Shown piece by piece: positions 7,635-15,276 of a stretch of DNA of 64,000 nucleotides (position 1 is the first letter of the stretch; each line of letters begins with the position of its first letter). The stretch covers positions 62,001 to 126,000 of the forward strand of contig NC_008378.1 of the NCBI RefSeq assembly GCF_000009265.1, read 5' to 3'. The translations under genes and the position numbers were made by a program. The notes under the pieces are model-generated. The model ran no database searches and was not told the origin of the DNA. It saw only the letters and a list, made by a program, of their open reading frames with translations. The DNA is from Rhizobium johnstonii 3841 (GTDB taxonomy: Bacteria; Pseudomonadota; Alphaproteobacteria; Rhizobiales; Rhizobiaceae).

Positions 7635-9422
7635 GTGAGTATTCTTAATCGTGGTGCAAATGCTGTCGCGGCTCTTGCCGCTCTATCGAATTCGCAAGCC
7701 ATGATCGAGTTTGATCTATCGGGCAGGATCCTCACCGCGAACGAAAACTTCTGCAGGGCGCTCGGCTACGAGTTGAGGGAGATTGTCGGAAAACATCACA
7801 GCATGTTTGTCGAGCCTGCCTATGCGTCGTCGGCAGAATACAAGGCTTTCTGGACGAAGCTCGCAGCCGGGAAATTCGACCAGCAGCAATATAAGCGTCT
7901 CGGAAAAGGCGGGCGCGAGGTCTGGATCGAAGCATCCTACAATCCCGTGTTCCGACGCGGGAAGCCGGTCAAGGTCATCAAGATTGCAACTGACATCACC
8001 GCGCAGAAGCTGAAGTCTGCCGAGGATTCGGGCAAGATCGATGCATTGTCCCGGGCTCAGGCGATCATCGAATTCACGCCGGCCGGCGAAATCCTGACCG
8101 CCAACGACAATTTCCTGTCGACGCTTGGTTATTCGCTTGCCGAAATCCAGGGCAAACATCACTCGATGTTCTGTGAAGCCGACTACTCGAGATCGGAGGC
8201 TTACAAGGAATTCTGGCGGAGACTAGCGAGCGGCCAGCTGGTTGCCGACGAATTCATGCGTGTGGGCAAGGGCGGCCGGAAGGTCTACATTCAGGCTTCC
8301 TACAATCCGATTTTCGACCTGAATGGCAAAGTGTTCAAAGTCGTGAAATTCGCAACCGATGTCACGGCGCGCGTCGAAAATGTCGAACAACTTGCCCGTT
8401 GCCTGACGAATCTTGCGGACGGCGACCTGTCGCAGATGATCCAGAAGCCTTTCATTCCTTCGCTGGAAAGGCTGCGTGCCGACTTCAACAGCGCCTCGGA
8501 GAAGCTGAAGGGCGCAATGGCAACGGTTGCCGAAAATGCCAAGGCGATATCAGCCGGTTCCAACGAAATCCGCACAGCGGCCGACGACTTGGCAAAGCGT
8601 ACCGAGCAGCAAGCGGCATCCGTCGAAGAAACGGCCGCCGCCCTTGAGGAAATCACGACGACGGTCAAGGATTCGAGCCGCCGCGCCGAAGAGGCCGGTC
8701 AACTCGTGGGGCGCGCCAGAAATCACGCCGAGCATTCCGGCCAGGTGGTGCGTGACGCCATCGGAGCGATGGACCAGATTGAAAACTCGTCACGCGAAAT
8801 TTCCAATATCATCGGAGTCATCGATGAGATTGCCTTCCAGACGAACCTTTTGGCGCTCAATGCCGGCGTAGAGGCGGCACGAGCAGGGGAGGCGGGCAAG
8901 GGTTTTGCGGTCGTTGCCCAGGAGGTCCGTGAGCTGGCGCAGCGGTCGGCGAAAGCTGCCAAGGAGATAAAGAGCCTGATCACAGCGTCCGGTTCTCATG
9001 TCGCAAACGGCGTCGCCCTCGTGACGAATGCCGGATCCGCGCTCCAGGAAATCGCCAGTCAGGTTCACGAAATCAATACCAACGTCACGGCGATCGTGGA
9101 GGCGGCGCGCGAGCAATCGACTGCGCTCGGCGGGATCAGCCAGTCCATCAACACCGTCGACCAGGGAACGCAGCAGAATGCCGCAATGGTCGAGGAGCAG
9201 ACGGCTGCGAGCCATGGTCTCGCCCGAGAGGCTGCCGCGCTCTTCGAGCTTCTTGAACAGTTCCGTTTCAACGATGCGCCGAGATCCAGGTCTTCGTTTG
9301 CGCAGGCGGATCGTCACCCCGCCGCACCGACGGCTTTGAAAGTCGTTCGCAATTCGCCCCTCGCATCCATCCAGCGCGGGTCGGCCTCCGTCGCGCTGAA
9401 GTCCGACTGGGAAGAGTTCTGA
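7635..9422 (+). CDS. Cytoplasmic double-PAS methyl-accepting chemotaxis protein with CheR-tether pentapeptide
   Basis: This 595-residue chemoreceptor has no membrane segment. It carries PAS domains at about 15-123 and 137-245 (both with GKHHSMF and EASYNP/QASYNP motifs), a HAMP-like linker around 247-300, and a signalling domain whose hairpin tip (IDEIAFQTNLLALNAGVEAA) lies near 396-415. It ends in DWEEF, the pentapeptide form that tethers CheR/CheB in rhizobial receptors. The start is taken as GTG 7635 because AGGGGG ends 7 nt upstream; the TTG at 7629 would be only 1 nt from that site. PAS domains without a periplasmic region suggest sensing of an internal signal (redox, FAD or haem), but no cofactor ligand can be assigned by eye. 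No che genes are adjacent. Confidence 0.93.
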   Translation: MSILNRGANAVAALAALSNSQAMIEFDLSGRILTANENFCRALGYELREIVGKHHSMFVEPAYASSAEYKAFWTKLAAGKFDQQQYKRLGKGGREVWIEASYNPVFRRGKPVKVIKIATDITAQKLKSAEDSGKIDALSRAQAIIEFTPAGEILTANDNFLSTLGYSLAEIQGKHHSMFCEADYSRSEAYKEFWRRLASGQLVADEFMRVGKGGRKVYIQASYNPIFDLNGKVFKVVKFATDVTARVENVEQLARCLTNLADGDLSQMIQKPFIPSLERLRADFNSASEKLKGAMATVAENAKAISAGSNEIRTAADDLAKRTEQQAASVEETAAALEEITTTVKDSSRRAEEAGQLVGRARNHAEHSGQVVRDAIGAMDQIENSSREISNIIGVIDEIAFQTNLLALNAGVEAARAGEAGKGFAVVAQEVRELAQRSAKAAKEIKSLITASGSHVANGVALVTNAGSALQEIASQVHEINTNVTAIVEAAREQSTALGGISQSINTVDQGTQQNAAMVEEQTAASHGLAREAAALFELLEQFRFNDAPRSRSSFAQADRHPAAPTALKVVRNSPLASIQRGSASVALKSDWEEF

Positions 9423-9461
9423 TTACGCTGACTGAGCCATTCTCGGCAGTGTTGGCGGCAA

Positions 9462-10265
9462 TCAATCGAGCGACCACGAGCCGGGATAGTTCGGCTTGCG
9501 ACGCTCGATCCACCCGTCGAGCCCTTCGCGCAAATCGGCGGTTGGCGCCATCCGGGCGAATTGTTCGCCTTCGATCAGCAGCCCCTCCGCAATGCTCTGG
9601 TTGATGCCGCGCGTCACCGCCGTCAGAATGCTCGCCGCCGCCAGCGGTGAATGACGCCGAATGCGCCGCGCGAGGTCGTGGGCGGCCGGCATGAGAGCGT
9701 CATGCGGGACAACTTGGTTGACAAGGCCGAGTTCGAGGGCGCGCTGCGGGGAGAATGCGTCGCCCGTCAACAGCAATTCGAGGGCGCGCTTGCGCCCGGC
9801 CAGCCTTGGCAAACGCTGCGTTCCGCCAAAGGTCGGCGGCATTGCGAGATTGATCTCGGGCTTGGCGAACAGGGCGCATTCGCTGGCGATGGCGAGCGGC
9901 ACAGCCTCGGTGATCTCGCAGCCGCCGCCAAAGGCAAGGCCGTTGACGGCGGCGATGACGGGTTTGCGGAAGGCTTCCAGCCGCGCAGTTAGGCGCTGTC
10001 CGCGCGCGACGAAATCGCGCATGGCGACATCGGCGCCCTGCGCCACGCTTTCCGAGAATTCGTAGATATCGCCGCCCGCCGAGAACGCCCGCTCGCCTGC
10101 GCCGGTGAGGATGATCGCCCGGATTGAACTGTCGGTTTCGATGGCGTCGAGGATCGCGAGAAAGCGGTCTATCAAGGCGTAATTCAGCGCATTGAGCTTT
10201 TCCGGGCGATTGAGAGTGAGCGTGGCGATTCCGTCGCGGCTGTCGATCAAAACAGTGTCGGCCAT
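9462..10265 (-). CDS. Enoyl-CoA hydratase/isomerase (crotonase) family protein
   Basis: This 267-residue crotonase-fold enzyme adds water to, or isomerises, an unsaturated acyl-CoA. Visible landmarks are LNRPEKLNALNYALI, the first oxyanion-hole segment GERAFSAGGDIYEF, the second NGLAFGGGCEI, and the EINLAMPPTFGGTQRLPRL stretch containing the usual acidic active-site position. The start at 10265 has AAAGGA upstream; a longer reading to 10406 crosses the divergent promoter. It diverges from a TetR gene, with a 24-bp interrupted palindrome between them, so it is probably controlled by that regulator. The substrate cannot be told from sequence; similar proteins are often annotated as carnitinyl-CoA dehydratase or a crotonase-like enzyme. 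Confidence 0.88.
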   Translation of the reverse strand: MADTVLIDSRDGIATLTLNRPEKLNALNYALIDRFLAILDAIETDSSIRAIILTGAGERAFSAGGDIYEFSESVAQGADVAMRDFVARGQRLTARLEAFRKPVIAAVNGLAFGGGCEITEAVPLAIASECALFAKPEINLAMPPTFGGTQRLPRLAGRKRALELLLTGDAFSPQRALELGLVNQVVPHDALMPAAHDLARRIRRHSPLAAASILTAVTRGINQSIAEGLLIEGEQFARMAPTADLREGLDGWIERRKPNYPGSWSLD

Positions 10266-10322
10266 TCGGTTTTCCTTTCCGGTATGCTGCGTCAGGAGAA
10301 GTATGCCGCCGGTCGATGCTTG

Positions 10323-10346
10323 TGTATATTCACTAGTCGGTATACA
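10323..10346. promoter_or_regulatory. Candidate TetR operator between crotonase and tetR genes
   Basis: A 24-bp interrupted palindrome reads TGTATA-N3-ACTAGT-N3-TATACA. The outer 6-bp arms and the central hexamer share one dyad axis. It lies 7 bp upstream of the TetR start and about 57 bp upstream of the crotonase start. Confidence 0.6.
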
Positions 10347-10353
10347 TAACGGC

Positions 10354-10944
10354 ATGATCTCACCTGCAATCCCGACGCGCCAACGCATCATATCGGCCGC
10401 CGCCAAGCTGTTTTACAACGAGGGCATCAGGAGCGTCAGCGTCGATGCGGTGGCTGAAGAGGCCGGCGTCACGAAACGCACCCTTTACTACCATTTCGCC
10501 AGCAAGGACGACCTCATCGGGGCCTACCTGGAGGCGCGCGACCAGCCCAACCTCGCTCTGTTCAAACGCTGGTACGCGGAAACGACGGGCGAACCGGCGG
10601 ATAAGGTGCAAGGCATCTTTCGCAATCTCGCCCGCGCAGCCCGCCACCCGAAATGGAAGGGCTGCGGCTTCCTGCGCACCTCTGCGGAACTCGTCAATAT
10701 GCCCGGCCATCCAGCCATGAAAGTCGGGATTGAACACAAGAAGAGGGTCGAGGCCTGGTTGCGGGTGAGGTTCGAGGCGGCCGGCATCAAGGCGGAAGCG
10801 CCGCAGCTCGCCCGGCAGATCGTCCTGCTGCTTGATGGCTCCTTCGCCGTCGTTCTGTTGCATCGCGATCCGACCTACATGGAAGCGGCAGGCGAGGCGG
10901 CTGGTTCACTGATCCGTGCTGCGACCGCAAACGCAAATGCGTAA
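10354..10944 (+). CDS. TetR-family transcriptional regulator
   Basis: This is a 196-residue regulator. The start at ATG 10354 gives the normal short tail before the HTH (residues about 28-47, VDAVAEEAGVTKRTLYYHFA). An upstream in-frame extension would add 54 residues and overlap the divergent gene. The C-terminal domain, with WKGCGFLRTSAELVNMPGHP, resembles the TetR_C group found in many rhizobial regulators. It probably represses itself and the divergent crotonase gene through the palindrome at 10323-10346. The ligand may be an acyl-CoA or related acid, which is inference from the neighbour only. Confidence 0.87.
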   Translation: MISPAIPTRQRIISAAAKLFYNEGIRSVSVDAVAEEAGVTKRTLYYHFASKDDLIGAYLEARDQPNLALFKRWYAETTGEPADKVQGIFRNLARAARHPKWKGCGFLRTSAELVNMPGHPAMKVGIEHKKRVEAWLRVRFEAAGIKAEAPQLARQIVLLLDGSFAVVLLHRDPTYMEAAGEAAGSLIRAATANANA

Positions 10945-11064
10945 GGCGCTCGCTCTGAAGACCGCATCCTTCGCCTTCGGCATGGCCTGAGGTCGCTGAG
11001 CGGGAAGGGCATGATGTTGAGCCTCTAAACAACAAAACAATGCTGCACTGCCGAAAAAATCGCC

Positions 11065-11087
11065 ACGCGCGCTACTGCGCGTTTTTT
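11065..11087 (+). terminator. Rho-independent terminator after the tetR gene
   Basis: ACGCGC (11065-11070), a 6-nt loop and GCGCGT (11077-11082) are followed at once by a run of six T. It lies about 120 nt past the tetR stop and before the ABC operon. A run of A on the upstream side means it may act in both directions. Confidence 0.55.
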
Positions 11088-11132
11088 CAGCATGACCCAT
11101 TGACAATTCATCCTTGATGGCACTTCATAACA

Positions 11133-11174
11133 TTGTTCCAGTAAAACAGACATGCGTCCATTATACTGGAACAA
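11133..11174. promoter_or_regulatory. Long inverted repeat upstream of the first amino-acid ABC operon
   Basis: Perfect 11-bp arms, TTGTTCCAGTA (11133-11143) and TACTGGAACAA (11164-11174), have a 20-nt spacer. The arms are 31 bp apart, about three helical turns. The repeat ends 26 bp before the binding-protein start, so it is a good operator or leader-structure candidate. The binding factor is unknown. Confidence 0.5.
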
Positions 11175-11200
11175 ACGGAATCATCCATAAGGGGAACGCC

Positions 11201-12040
11201 ATGACCATTTCCTTTCGCACCGGCGTGATGTCGCTGGCCGTCGCCGCTCTGTTGTCCACGCCTGCGCTGGCTGAAGGCAGCAAGCTCGATGAAGTGCTGG
11301 CCCGCGGCCATCTCGTCCTCGGCACGGGCAGCACCAATGCGCCTTGGCACTTCAAGAGCGCCGACGACAAGCTTCAGGGATTCGACGTCGACATGGGCCA
11401 CATCATCGCCAAGGCGCTCTTCGGCGATCCTGAAAAGATCGAGTATGTGAACCAGTCCTCCGACGCGCGCATCCCGAACATTACCACCGACAAAGTCGAC
11501 ATCACCTGCCAGTTCATGACCGTTACCGGCGAGCGTGCCCAGCAGGTTGCCTTCACCATTCCTTATTATCGCGAGGGTGTTGGCCTGATGCTCAAGGCGG
11601 ATGGCAAATATGCCGACTACGCCGCCCTCAAGGCGGCAGGCTCCTCCGTTACCATCTCGGTTCTCCAGAACGTCTATGCCGAGGCGATGGTGCATGCGGC
11701 ATTGCCTGAGGCGACCGTCGACCAATACGATTCCGTCGACCTGATCTATCAGGCGCTGGAATCGGGACGCGCCGATGCTGTCGCCACGGACCAGTCGTCG
11801 CTTGCCTGGTACATGACGCAGAATCCGGGCCGTTACAAAGATGCCGGCTACGGCTGGAACCCGCAGACCTACGCCTGCGCCGTCAAGCGCGGCGATCAGG
11901 ATTGGCTGAACTTCGTCAACACCGCCCTGCACGAGGCCATGACCGGCGTCGAATTCGACTTTTACGCCAAGTCCTTCAAGACCTGGTTCGGCAAGGATCT
12001 GGCGCCGCCGCAGATCGGCTTCCCGGTCGAGTTCAAGTAA
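11201..12040 (+). CDS. Amino-acid ABC transporter, periplasmic substrate-binding protein
   Basis: This 279-residue family-3 solute-binding protein has a Sec signal peptide (cleavage near residues 24-25, STPALAEG). The mature part shows the SBP_bac_3 pattern: LDEVLARGHLVLGTGSTNAPWHF, FDVDMGHIIAKALFG, the TCQFMTVTGERAQQVAFT hinge region and ATDQSSLAWYM. It delivers a polar amino acid or related amine to the membrane complex encoded next. The start at 11201 has AAGGGGA 7 nt upstream; a longer reading from 11114 would run through the inverted repeat. A very strong hairpin follows the stop. The ligand cannot be predicted with confidence. Confidence 0.9.
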   Translation: MTISFRTGVMSLAVAALLSTPALAEGSKLDEVLARGHLVLGTGSTNAPWHFKSADDKLQGFDVDMGHIIAKALFGDPEKIEYVNQSSDARIPNITTDKVDITCQFMTVTGERAQQVAFTIPYYREGVGLMLKADGKYADYAALKAAGSSVTISVLQNVYAEAMVHAALPEATVDQYDSVDLIYQALESGRADAVATDQSSLAWYMTQNPGRYKDAGYGWNPQTYACAVKRGDQDWLNFVNTALHEAMTGVEFDFYAKSFKTWFGKDLAPPQIGFPVEFK

Positions 12041-12045
12041 CAGCC

Positions 12046-12077
12046 ATGCGGAGCGGGACATGTTTCCCGCTCCGCAT
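12046..12077 (+). other. Strong intercistronic hairpin after the binding-protein gene
   Basis: Perfect 13-bp arms (ATGCGGAGCGGGA at 12046-12058 and its complement at 12065-12077) with a 6-nt loop begin 6 nt after the stop. No T-run follows. It is probably an mRNA 3'-end stabiliser or partial terminator that raises binding-protein output over permease. Confidence 0.6.
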
Positions 12078-12087
12078 TTAAAGGGTG

Positions 12088-12137
12088 AGAGCATGATGCC
12101 GTCCGAAAACCGTTCATATTTTTCGGCCTCATGCTCT
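12088..12137. repeat. RIME-like rhizobial palindromic intergenic element
   Basis: This 50-bp imperfect palindrome starts AGAGCATGATGCCG and ends TCGGCCTCATGCTCT. The AGAGCATGA arms with an internal CCGAAAA segment match my knowledge of the small mosaic elements repeated in Rhizobiaceae intergenic regions. It lies between the binding-protein gene and the first permease gene. Confidence 0.55.
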
Positions 12138-12157
12138 GGTCTGAAAGGGCGGCCCGT

Positions 12158-12820
12158 ATGGGTTACACGTTGAATTTCGCTGCCGTCTGGCGCAACTTCG
12201 ATTTTCTTTTGAGCGGGCTCGCGCTCAGTCTCGGCCTTGCGGTGATCTCGATCCTGATCGGGGCCGCGATCGGTCTTGTGGTGGCCTTCGCGCTGACGTC
12301 CAAAAACCGCTTTGCGGTCGTGCCGGCACGGATCTATGTCACTGTCATCCGCAACCTGCCGATTCTCGTCCTGGTGCTTTTTGTCTTTTTCGCGCTGCCG
12401 CAAATGGGTTTGCGCCTCGACAAGATAAAAAGCTTCGTCCTGGTTCTGTCGCTTTATTCCGGCGCCTATCTGGCCGAGGTGTTCCGCGCCGGTCTGCTGT
12501 CTATTCCAAGAGGGTTGACGGAAGCGGGGCTTGCCATCGGCCTGACGGGGATGCAGATCCGCAGCTCCATCATCGCTCCGCTGATGCTGCGCAACGTGCT
12601 GCCATCACTGTCCTCGACGATCATCTCGCTCTTCAAGGACACCTCGCTCGCCGCCGCCATCGCCGTGCCCGAACTGACCTTTGCTGCCCGCAAGATCAAT
12701 GTCGAGAGCTTCCGCGTCATAGAGACCTGGATGGTCACATCAGCGCTCTATGTCGCGACCTGTTTCCTCATCGCCGCCGTGATGCGCTTCGTCGAGCGCC
12801 GCCTGGCCCTGCCGAGATAG
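12158..12820 (+). CDS. Amino-acid ABC transporter permease (first)
   Basis: This is a 220-residue inner-membrane permease of the His/Glu/Gln (HisMQ) type. It has about five hydrophobic segments, and the EAA cytoplasmic loop is read as GLTEAGLAIGLTGMQIRSSI near residues 126-145. Start ATG 12158 is preceded by AAAGGG; an in-frame upstream codon at 12131 falls within the palindromic element and is less likely. It should pair with the second permease and the ATPase to form the import channel. It is separated from the next gene by 5 nt, so co-translation is likely. Confidence 0.9.
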   Translation: MGYTLNFAAVWRNFDFLLSGLALSLGLAVISILIGAAIGLVVAFALTSKNRFAVVPARIYVTVIRNLPILVLVLFVFFALPQMGLRLDKIKSFVLVLSLYSGAYLAEVFRAGLLSIPRGLTEAGLAIGLTGMQIRSSIIAPLMLRNVLPSLSSTIISLFKDTSLAAAIAVPELTFAARKINVESFRVIETWMVTSALYVATCFLIAAVMRFVERRLALPR

Positions 12821-12825
12821 ACCCG

Positions 12826-13485
12826 ATGTCCCACACCTTTCTCGAACAACTCTGGATCGCCCGCTACGTCATCATGAACGGCATCGGCGTGACCGTGTCG
12901 ATCTCCCTGCTGGCCATCCTCGCGGGTTCCATACTCGGCGTTTTCGTCGGTTTGGCGCTCGTCTATGGCGGCGTTGTTTTGCGTCTGGCCGTGCGCGCCT
13001 ATACGGATATCATCCGTGGCACGCCGGTGCTCGTGCTGGTTCTGGCGAGCTACTATGTCTCCGCCGCCGTCGGCCTCGATCTCGGGCCGTTCTCGGCCGG
13101 CGTGCTCGCCCTTGCCATCTTCTGCTCCTCCCATGTCGGCGAAATCGTGCGCGGGGCGCTTCAGGCAATCCCGAAAGGGCAGACCGAAGCTGCCAAGGCG
13201 ATCGGCCTGACCTTTACCCAGACCTTCACCTCGGTGCTGTGGCCGCAGGCCATGCGCCAGTGCCTGCCGGCCTGGGTGAATACGGCGGCCGAGATGGTGA
13301 AGGCCTCGACGCTGCTCTCCGTCATCGGCGTCGCAGAACTTCTCCTGCGCACGCAGGAGATCATCTCCCGCAATTTCATGAGCCTCCAGTTCTATTTCCT
13401 GGCTGGCGGTCTCTATTTCATCATCAACTACGGCATCGAGCACTTCGGCAAATATGTCGAGCGCAAGACCGCCCTGCCGTCCTGA
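12826..13485 (+). CDS. Amino-acid ABC transporter permease (second)
   Basis: This 219-residue HisMQ-type membrane protein has the EAA loop KGQTEAAKAIGLTFTQTFTS and IRGTPVLVLVL near the second segment. The closest features are to polar amino-acid permeases (COG0765 type). It is coupled to the upstream permease by 5 nt and to the ATPase gene by 12 nt. With its partner it forms the heterodimeric membrane core. Confidence 0.9.
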   Translation: MSHTFLEQLWIARYVIMNGIGVTVSISLLAILAGSILGVFVGLALVYGGVVLRLAVRAYTDIIRGTPVLVLVLASYYVSAAVGLDLGPFSAGVLALAIFCSSHVGEIVRGALQAIPKGQTEAAKAIGLTFTQTFTSVLWPQAMRQCLPAWVNTAAEMVKASTLLSVIGVAELLLRTQEIISRNFMSLQFYFLAGGLYFIINYGIEHFGKYVERKTALPS

Positions 13486-13497
13486 GGAGTTCCCCCG

Positions 13498-14268
13498 ATG
13501 GCCAAGACCATTCTCGACATCCAGGGTCTGCGCAAGACTTACGGCATCCACGAAGTCCTCAAGGGCGTCGATTGCGCCGTTGAGGAGGGCGAAGTCATTT
13601 CCATCATCGGCTCGTCCGGTTCCGGAAAGACCACCTTGCTGCGCTGCATCAACATGCTCGAAGAATTCCAGGGCGGCACGATCAGCCTCGATGGCGAGGA
13701 GATCGGCTACCGCGCCGAAGGCGCGACGCGACGCCGCAAGAGCGAGAAGGAGATTGCGCGCCAGCGCGCGCTGACCGGCATGGCGTTTCAGCAGTTCAAT
13801 CTCTTCCCGCATATGAGCGCCGCTGAAAACGTCATGCTCGGCCTCGTCAAGGTCAAAAAAATGGCGAAGCCGGATGCCCGCGTCATCGCGGAAAAATGGC
13901 TCGATCGTGTCGGCCTTTCCGCCCGCATGAACCATTATCCCGGGCAGCTTTCCGGCGGTCAGCAGCAGCGGGTCGCGATCGCCCGCGCAATCGCCATGTC
14001 GCCGAGGCTGATGCTGTTCGACGAAGTGACCTCCGCGCTCGACCCGGAACTGGTGGGCGAAGTGCTCCAGGTCATCAAGGGGCTTGCCGCCGACGGCATG
14101 ACCATGCTGCTCGTCACCCACGAGATGCGCTTTGCCTACGACGTTTCGTCACGCGTCATCTTCATGAACCAGGGCGTCATCTGCGAGGAGGGCGATCCGA
14201 AGGAGATGTTCGTGCATCCGAAGACCGAACGGCTGGCGGAATTCCTCAAAACCTCGAGTTTCAATTAG
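13498..14268 (+). CDS. Amino-acid ABC transporter ATP-binding protein
   Basis: This 256-residue ATPase powers the transporter from the cytoplasmic face. The Walker A is GSSGSGKTT (about residues 38-46), the Q-loop is [12 protein letters not shown], the signature is [14 protein letters not shown], the Walker B is [14 protein letters not shown] and the switch His is in VTHEM. These match the GlnQ/HisP group. GAGGAG lies just upstream of ATG 13498. It closes the four-gene operon 11201-14268. Residues 77-96 carry a charged insertion (RRRKSEKE) before the Q-loop that is longer than in GlnQ. Confidence 0.93.
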   Translation: MAKTILDIQGLRKTYGIHEVLKGVDCAVEEGEVISIIGSSGSGKTTLLRCINMLEEFQGGTISLDGEEIGYRAEGATRRRKSEKEIARQRALTGMAFQQFNLFPHMSAAENVMLGLVKVKKMAKPDARVIAEKWLDRVGLSARMNHYPGQLSGGQQQRVAIARAIAMSPRLMLFDEVTSALDPELVGEVLQVIKGLAADGMTMLLVTHEMRFAYDVSSRVIFMNQGVICEEGDPKEMFVHPKTERLAEFLKTSSFN

Positions 14269-14273
14269 GCGAA

Positions 14274-14360
14274 ATGAAAGATCCCGTGACGATCACACGT
14301 TACGACGCGACGCCTCCAGCGGCACGGTATCGGGTACATGCAACGCGCATTGAAGAGTGA
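14274..14360 (+). pseudogene. 28-codon ORF, possible truncated RidA-like start
   Basis: A short frame starting 5 nt after the ATPase stop reads MKDPVTITRYDATPPAARYR and ends soon after. The ITRYD opening resembles the N-terminus of RidA/YjgF-type enamine deaminases, which often follow amino-acid transporter genes. No downstream continuation is visible in any frame. It may be a remnant or may simply be leader sequence. Confidence 0.25.
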
Positions 14361-14378
14361 TGGCAGATCAATTATATT

Positions 14379-14414
14379 GCTAGCATCGCTATCATCTCGT
14401 AAAGTTGCTATCAT
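14379..14414. promoter_or_regulatory. Repeated octamer at the fitA-like antitoxin start (candidate autoregulatory operator)
   Basis: GCTAGCAT (14379-14386), GCTATCAT (14388-14395) and GCTATCAT (14407-14414) occur in direct orientation, the last overlapping the antitoxin ATG. Ribbon-helix-helix antitoxins typically bind such short repeats. Confidence 0.45.
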
Positions 14415-14667
14415 GCCCGCAGTCACAATCAGAAACCTCTCCGAGGCGACGCACCGTGCTCTCAAGGTGCGTGCGGCTCATCACGGGCGCAGCGCCGAAG
14501 CGGAAATGCGGGAAATCCTCGAGGCTGCCGTGCGTCCAGAAACGCGGCTTCGTCTTGGTAGCGCACTCGCCGAACGGAGCCGCCGCCTCGGACTGACGAA
14601 TGAGGACTTTGCCGTTCTGGACCAAGCTCGCGACACATTGCCTGCAAAGCCGATGAGCTTTGAATGA
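14413..14667 (+). CDS. FitA/VapB-like ribbon-helix-helix antitoxin
   Basis: This 84-residue antitoxin has an N-terminal Arc-type RHH domain, MPAVTIRNLSEATHRALKVR, followed by HGRSAEAEMREILEAAV as in FitA/StbC proteins. The C-terminal tail would wrap the toxin. The start at 14413 fits the family N-terminus; the longer frame from 14338 runs through the operator repeats. Its stop overlaps the toxin start by 4 nt (ATGA), the classical coupled antitoxin-toxin layout. It neutralises the PIN-domain toxin and probably represses the pair. Confidence 0.87.
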   Translation: MPAVTIRNLSEATHRALKVRAAHHGRSAEAEMREILEAAVRPETRLRLGSALAERSRRLGLTNEDFAVLDQARDTLPAKPMSFE

Positions 14668-15089
14668 TTATCCTCGATACGAACGTTGTTTCCGAGGCGA
14701 TGAAACCCACGCCCGACGAAGCCGTGAAATTCTGGCTCGATGAGCAGGCAGCCGAAACCCTGTTCCTTTCTAGCGTCACGATCGCCGAACTGATGTTTGG
14801 AATCGGCGCGCTCCCGGCTGGCAAGCGCAGGGAAAGGCTCTCCGACGCGTTGGACGGTCTGATGGAGCTCTTCGAAAGCCGTATTTTGGCTTTCGACATC
14901 ACAGCGGCACGGCACTATGCCGATCTCGCCGTCAAGGCCCGAGCCGCTGGCAGAGGATTCCCCACTCCGGATGGCTATATCGCCGCCATCGCAGCATCAA
15001 AAGGGTTCGCCGTCGCCACGCGCGATACAAGTGCTTTCAACGCTGCGGGCGTTAAAGTGATCAATCCCTGGGCGGCTTCGACCGCATAA
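14664..15089 (+). CDS. VapC/FitB-like PIN-domain ribonuclease toxin
   Basis: This 141-residue PIN toxin has the four acidic residues expected to bind Mg: D5 in ILDTNVVSE, E42 in TIAELMFG, D103 in TPDGYIAAIA and D121 in ATRDTSAF. Family members cleave RNA, often initiator tRNA or rRNA. The length is normal and no lesion is visible, so it may be active. It forms a two-gene operon with the antitoxin through the ATGA overlap. Confidence 0.9.
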   Translation: MIILDTNVVSEAMKPTPDEAVKFWLDEQAAETLFLSSVTIAELMFGIGALPAGKRRERLSDALDGLMELFESRILAFDITAARHYADLAVKARAAGRGFPTPDGYIAAIAASKGFAVATRDTSAFNAAGVKVINPWAASTA

Positions 15090-15254
15090 GGTTGTTCGGC
15101 CAGTGAACACGGCGCCATGTGAGCGGGCCGACGCTGATCCAGGTTTGCAATGAGTTGCAGGCACTCGCTCAATTTGCGCTCAGTCTGCATTCTCAGCGTG
15201 CAAATTCCAGGGGGAGGGATCCGAGACATCTTGAAAATCCTAAACGCAGAATTT

Positions 15255-15270
15255 TGGCACGAGCTTTGCT
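15255..15270 (+). promoter_or_regulatory. Sigma-54 (RpoN) promoter before the gntR-ABC operon
   Basis: TGGCACG-AGCT-TTGCT (15255-15270) matches the -24/-12 consensus TGGCACG-N4-TTGCW exactly; the GG and GC doublets have the required spacing. Transcription would begin near 15280, only a few bases before the ATG at 15283. I could not confidently see an NtrC or NifA enhancer upstream. Confidence 0.7.
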
Positions 15271-15276
15271 TTCCTG

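Noticed and set aside
10445..10863. Frames of 90-167 codons overlapping the tetR gene
   Set aside because: They are antisense or alternative-frame shadows; the TetR frame has the HTH and family-length fit.
11108..14121. Minus-strand frames of over 430 codons opposite the amino-acid ABC operon
   Set aside because: They mirror codon-position bias of the real transporter genes and show no domain motifs.
15093..15109. TGTTC-N7-GAACA considered as a NifA enhancer (TGT-N10-ACA)
   Set aside because: The spacing is 11 rather than 10, so it does not fit the NifA consensus; it could be an unrelated inverted repeat.
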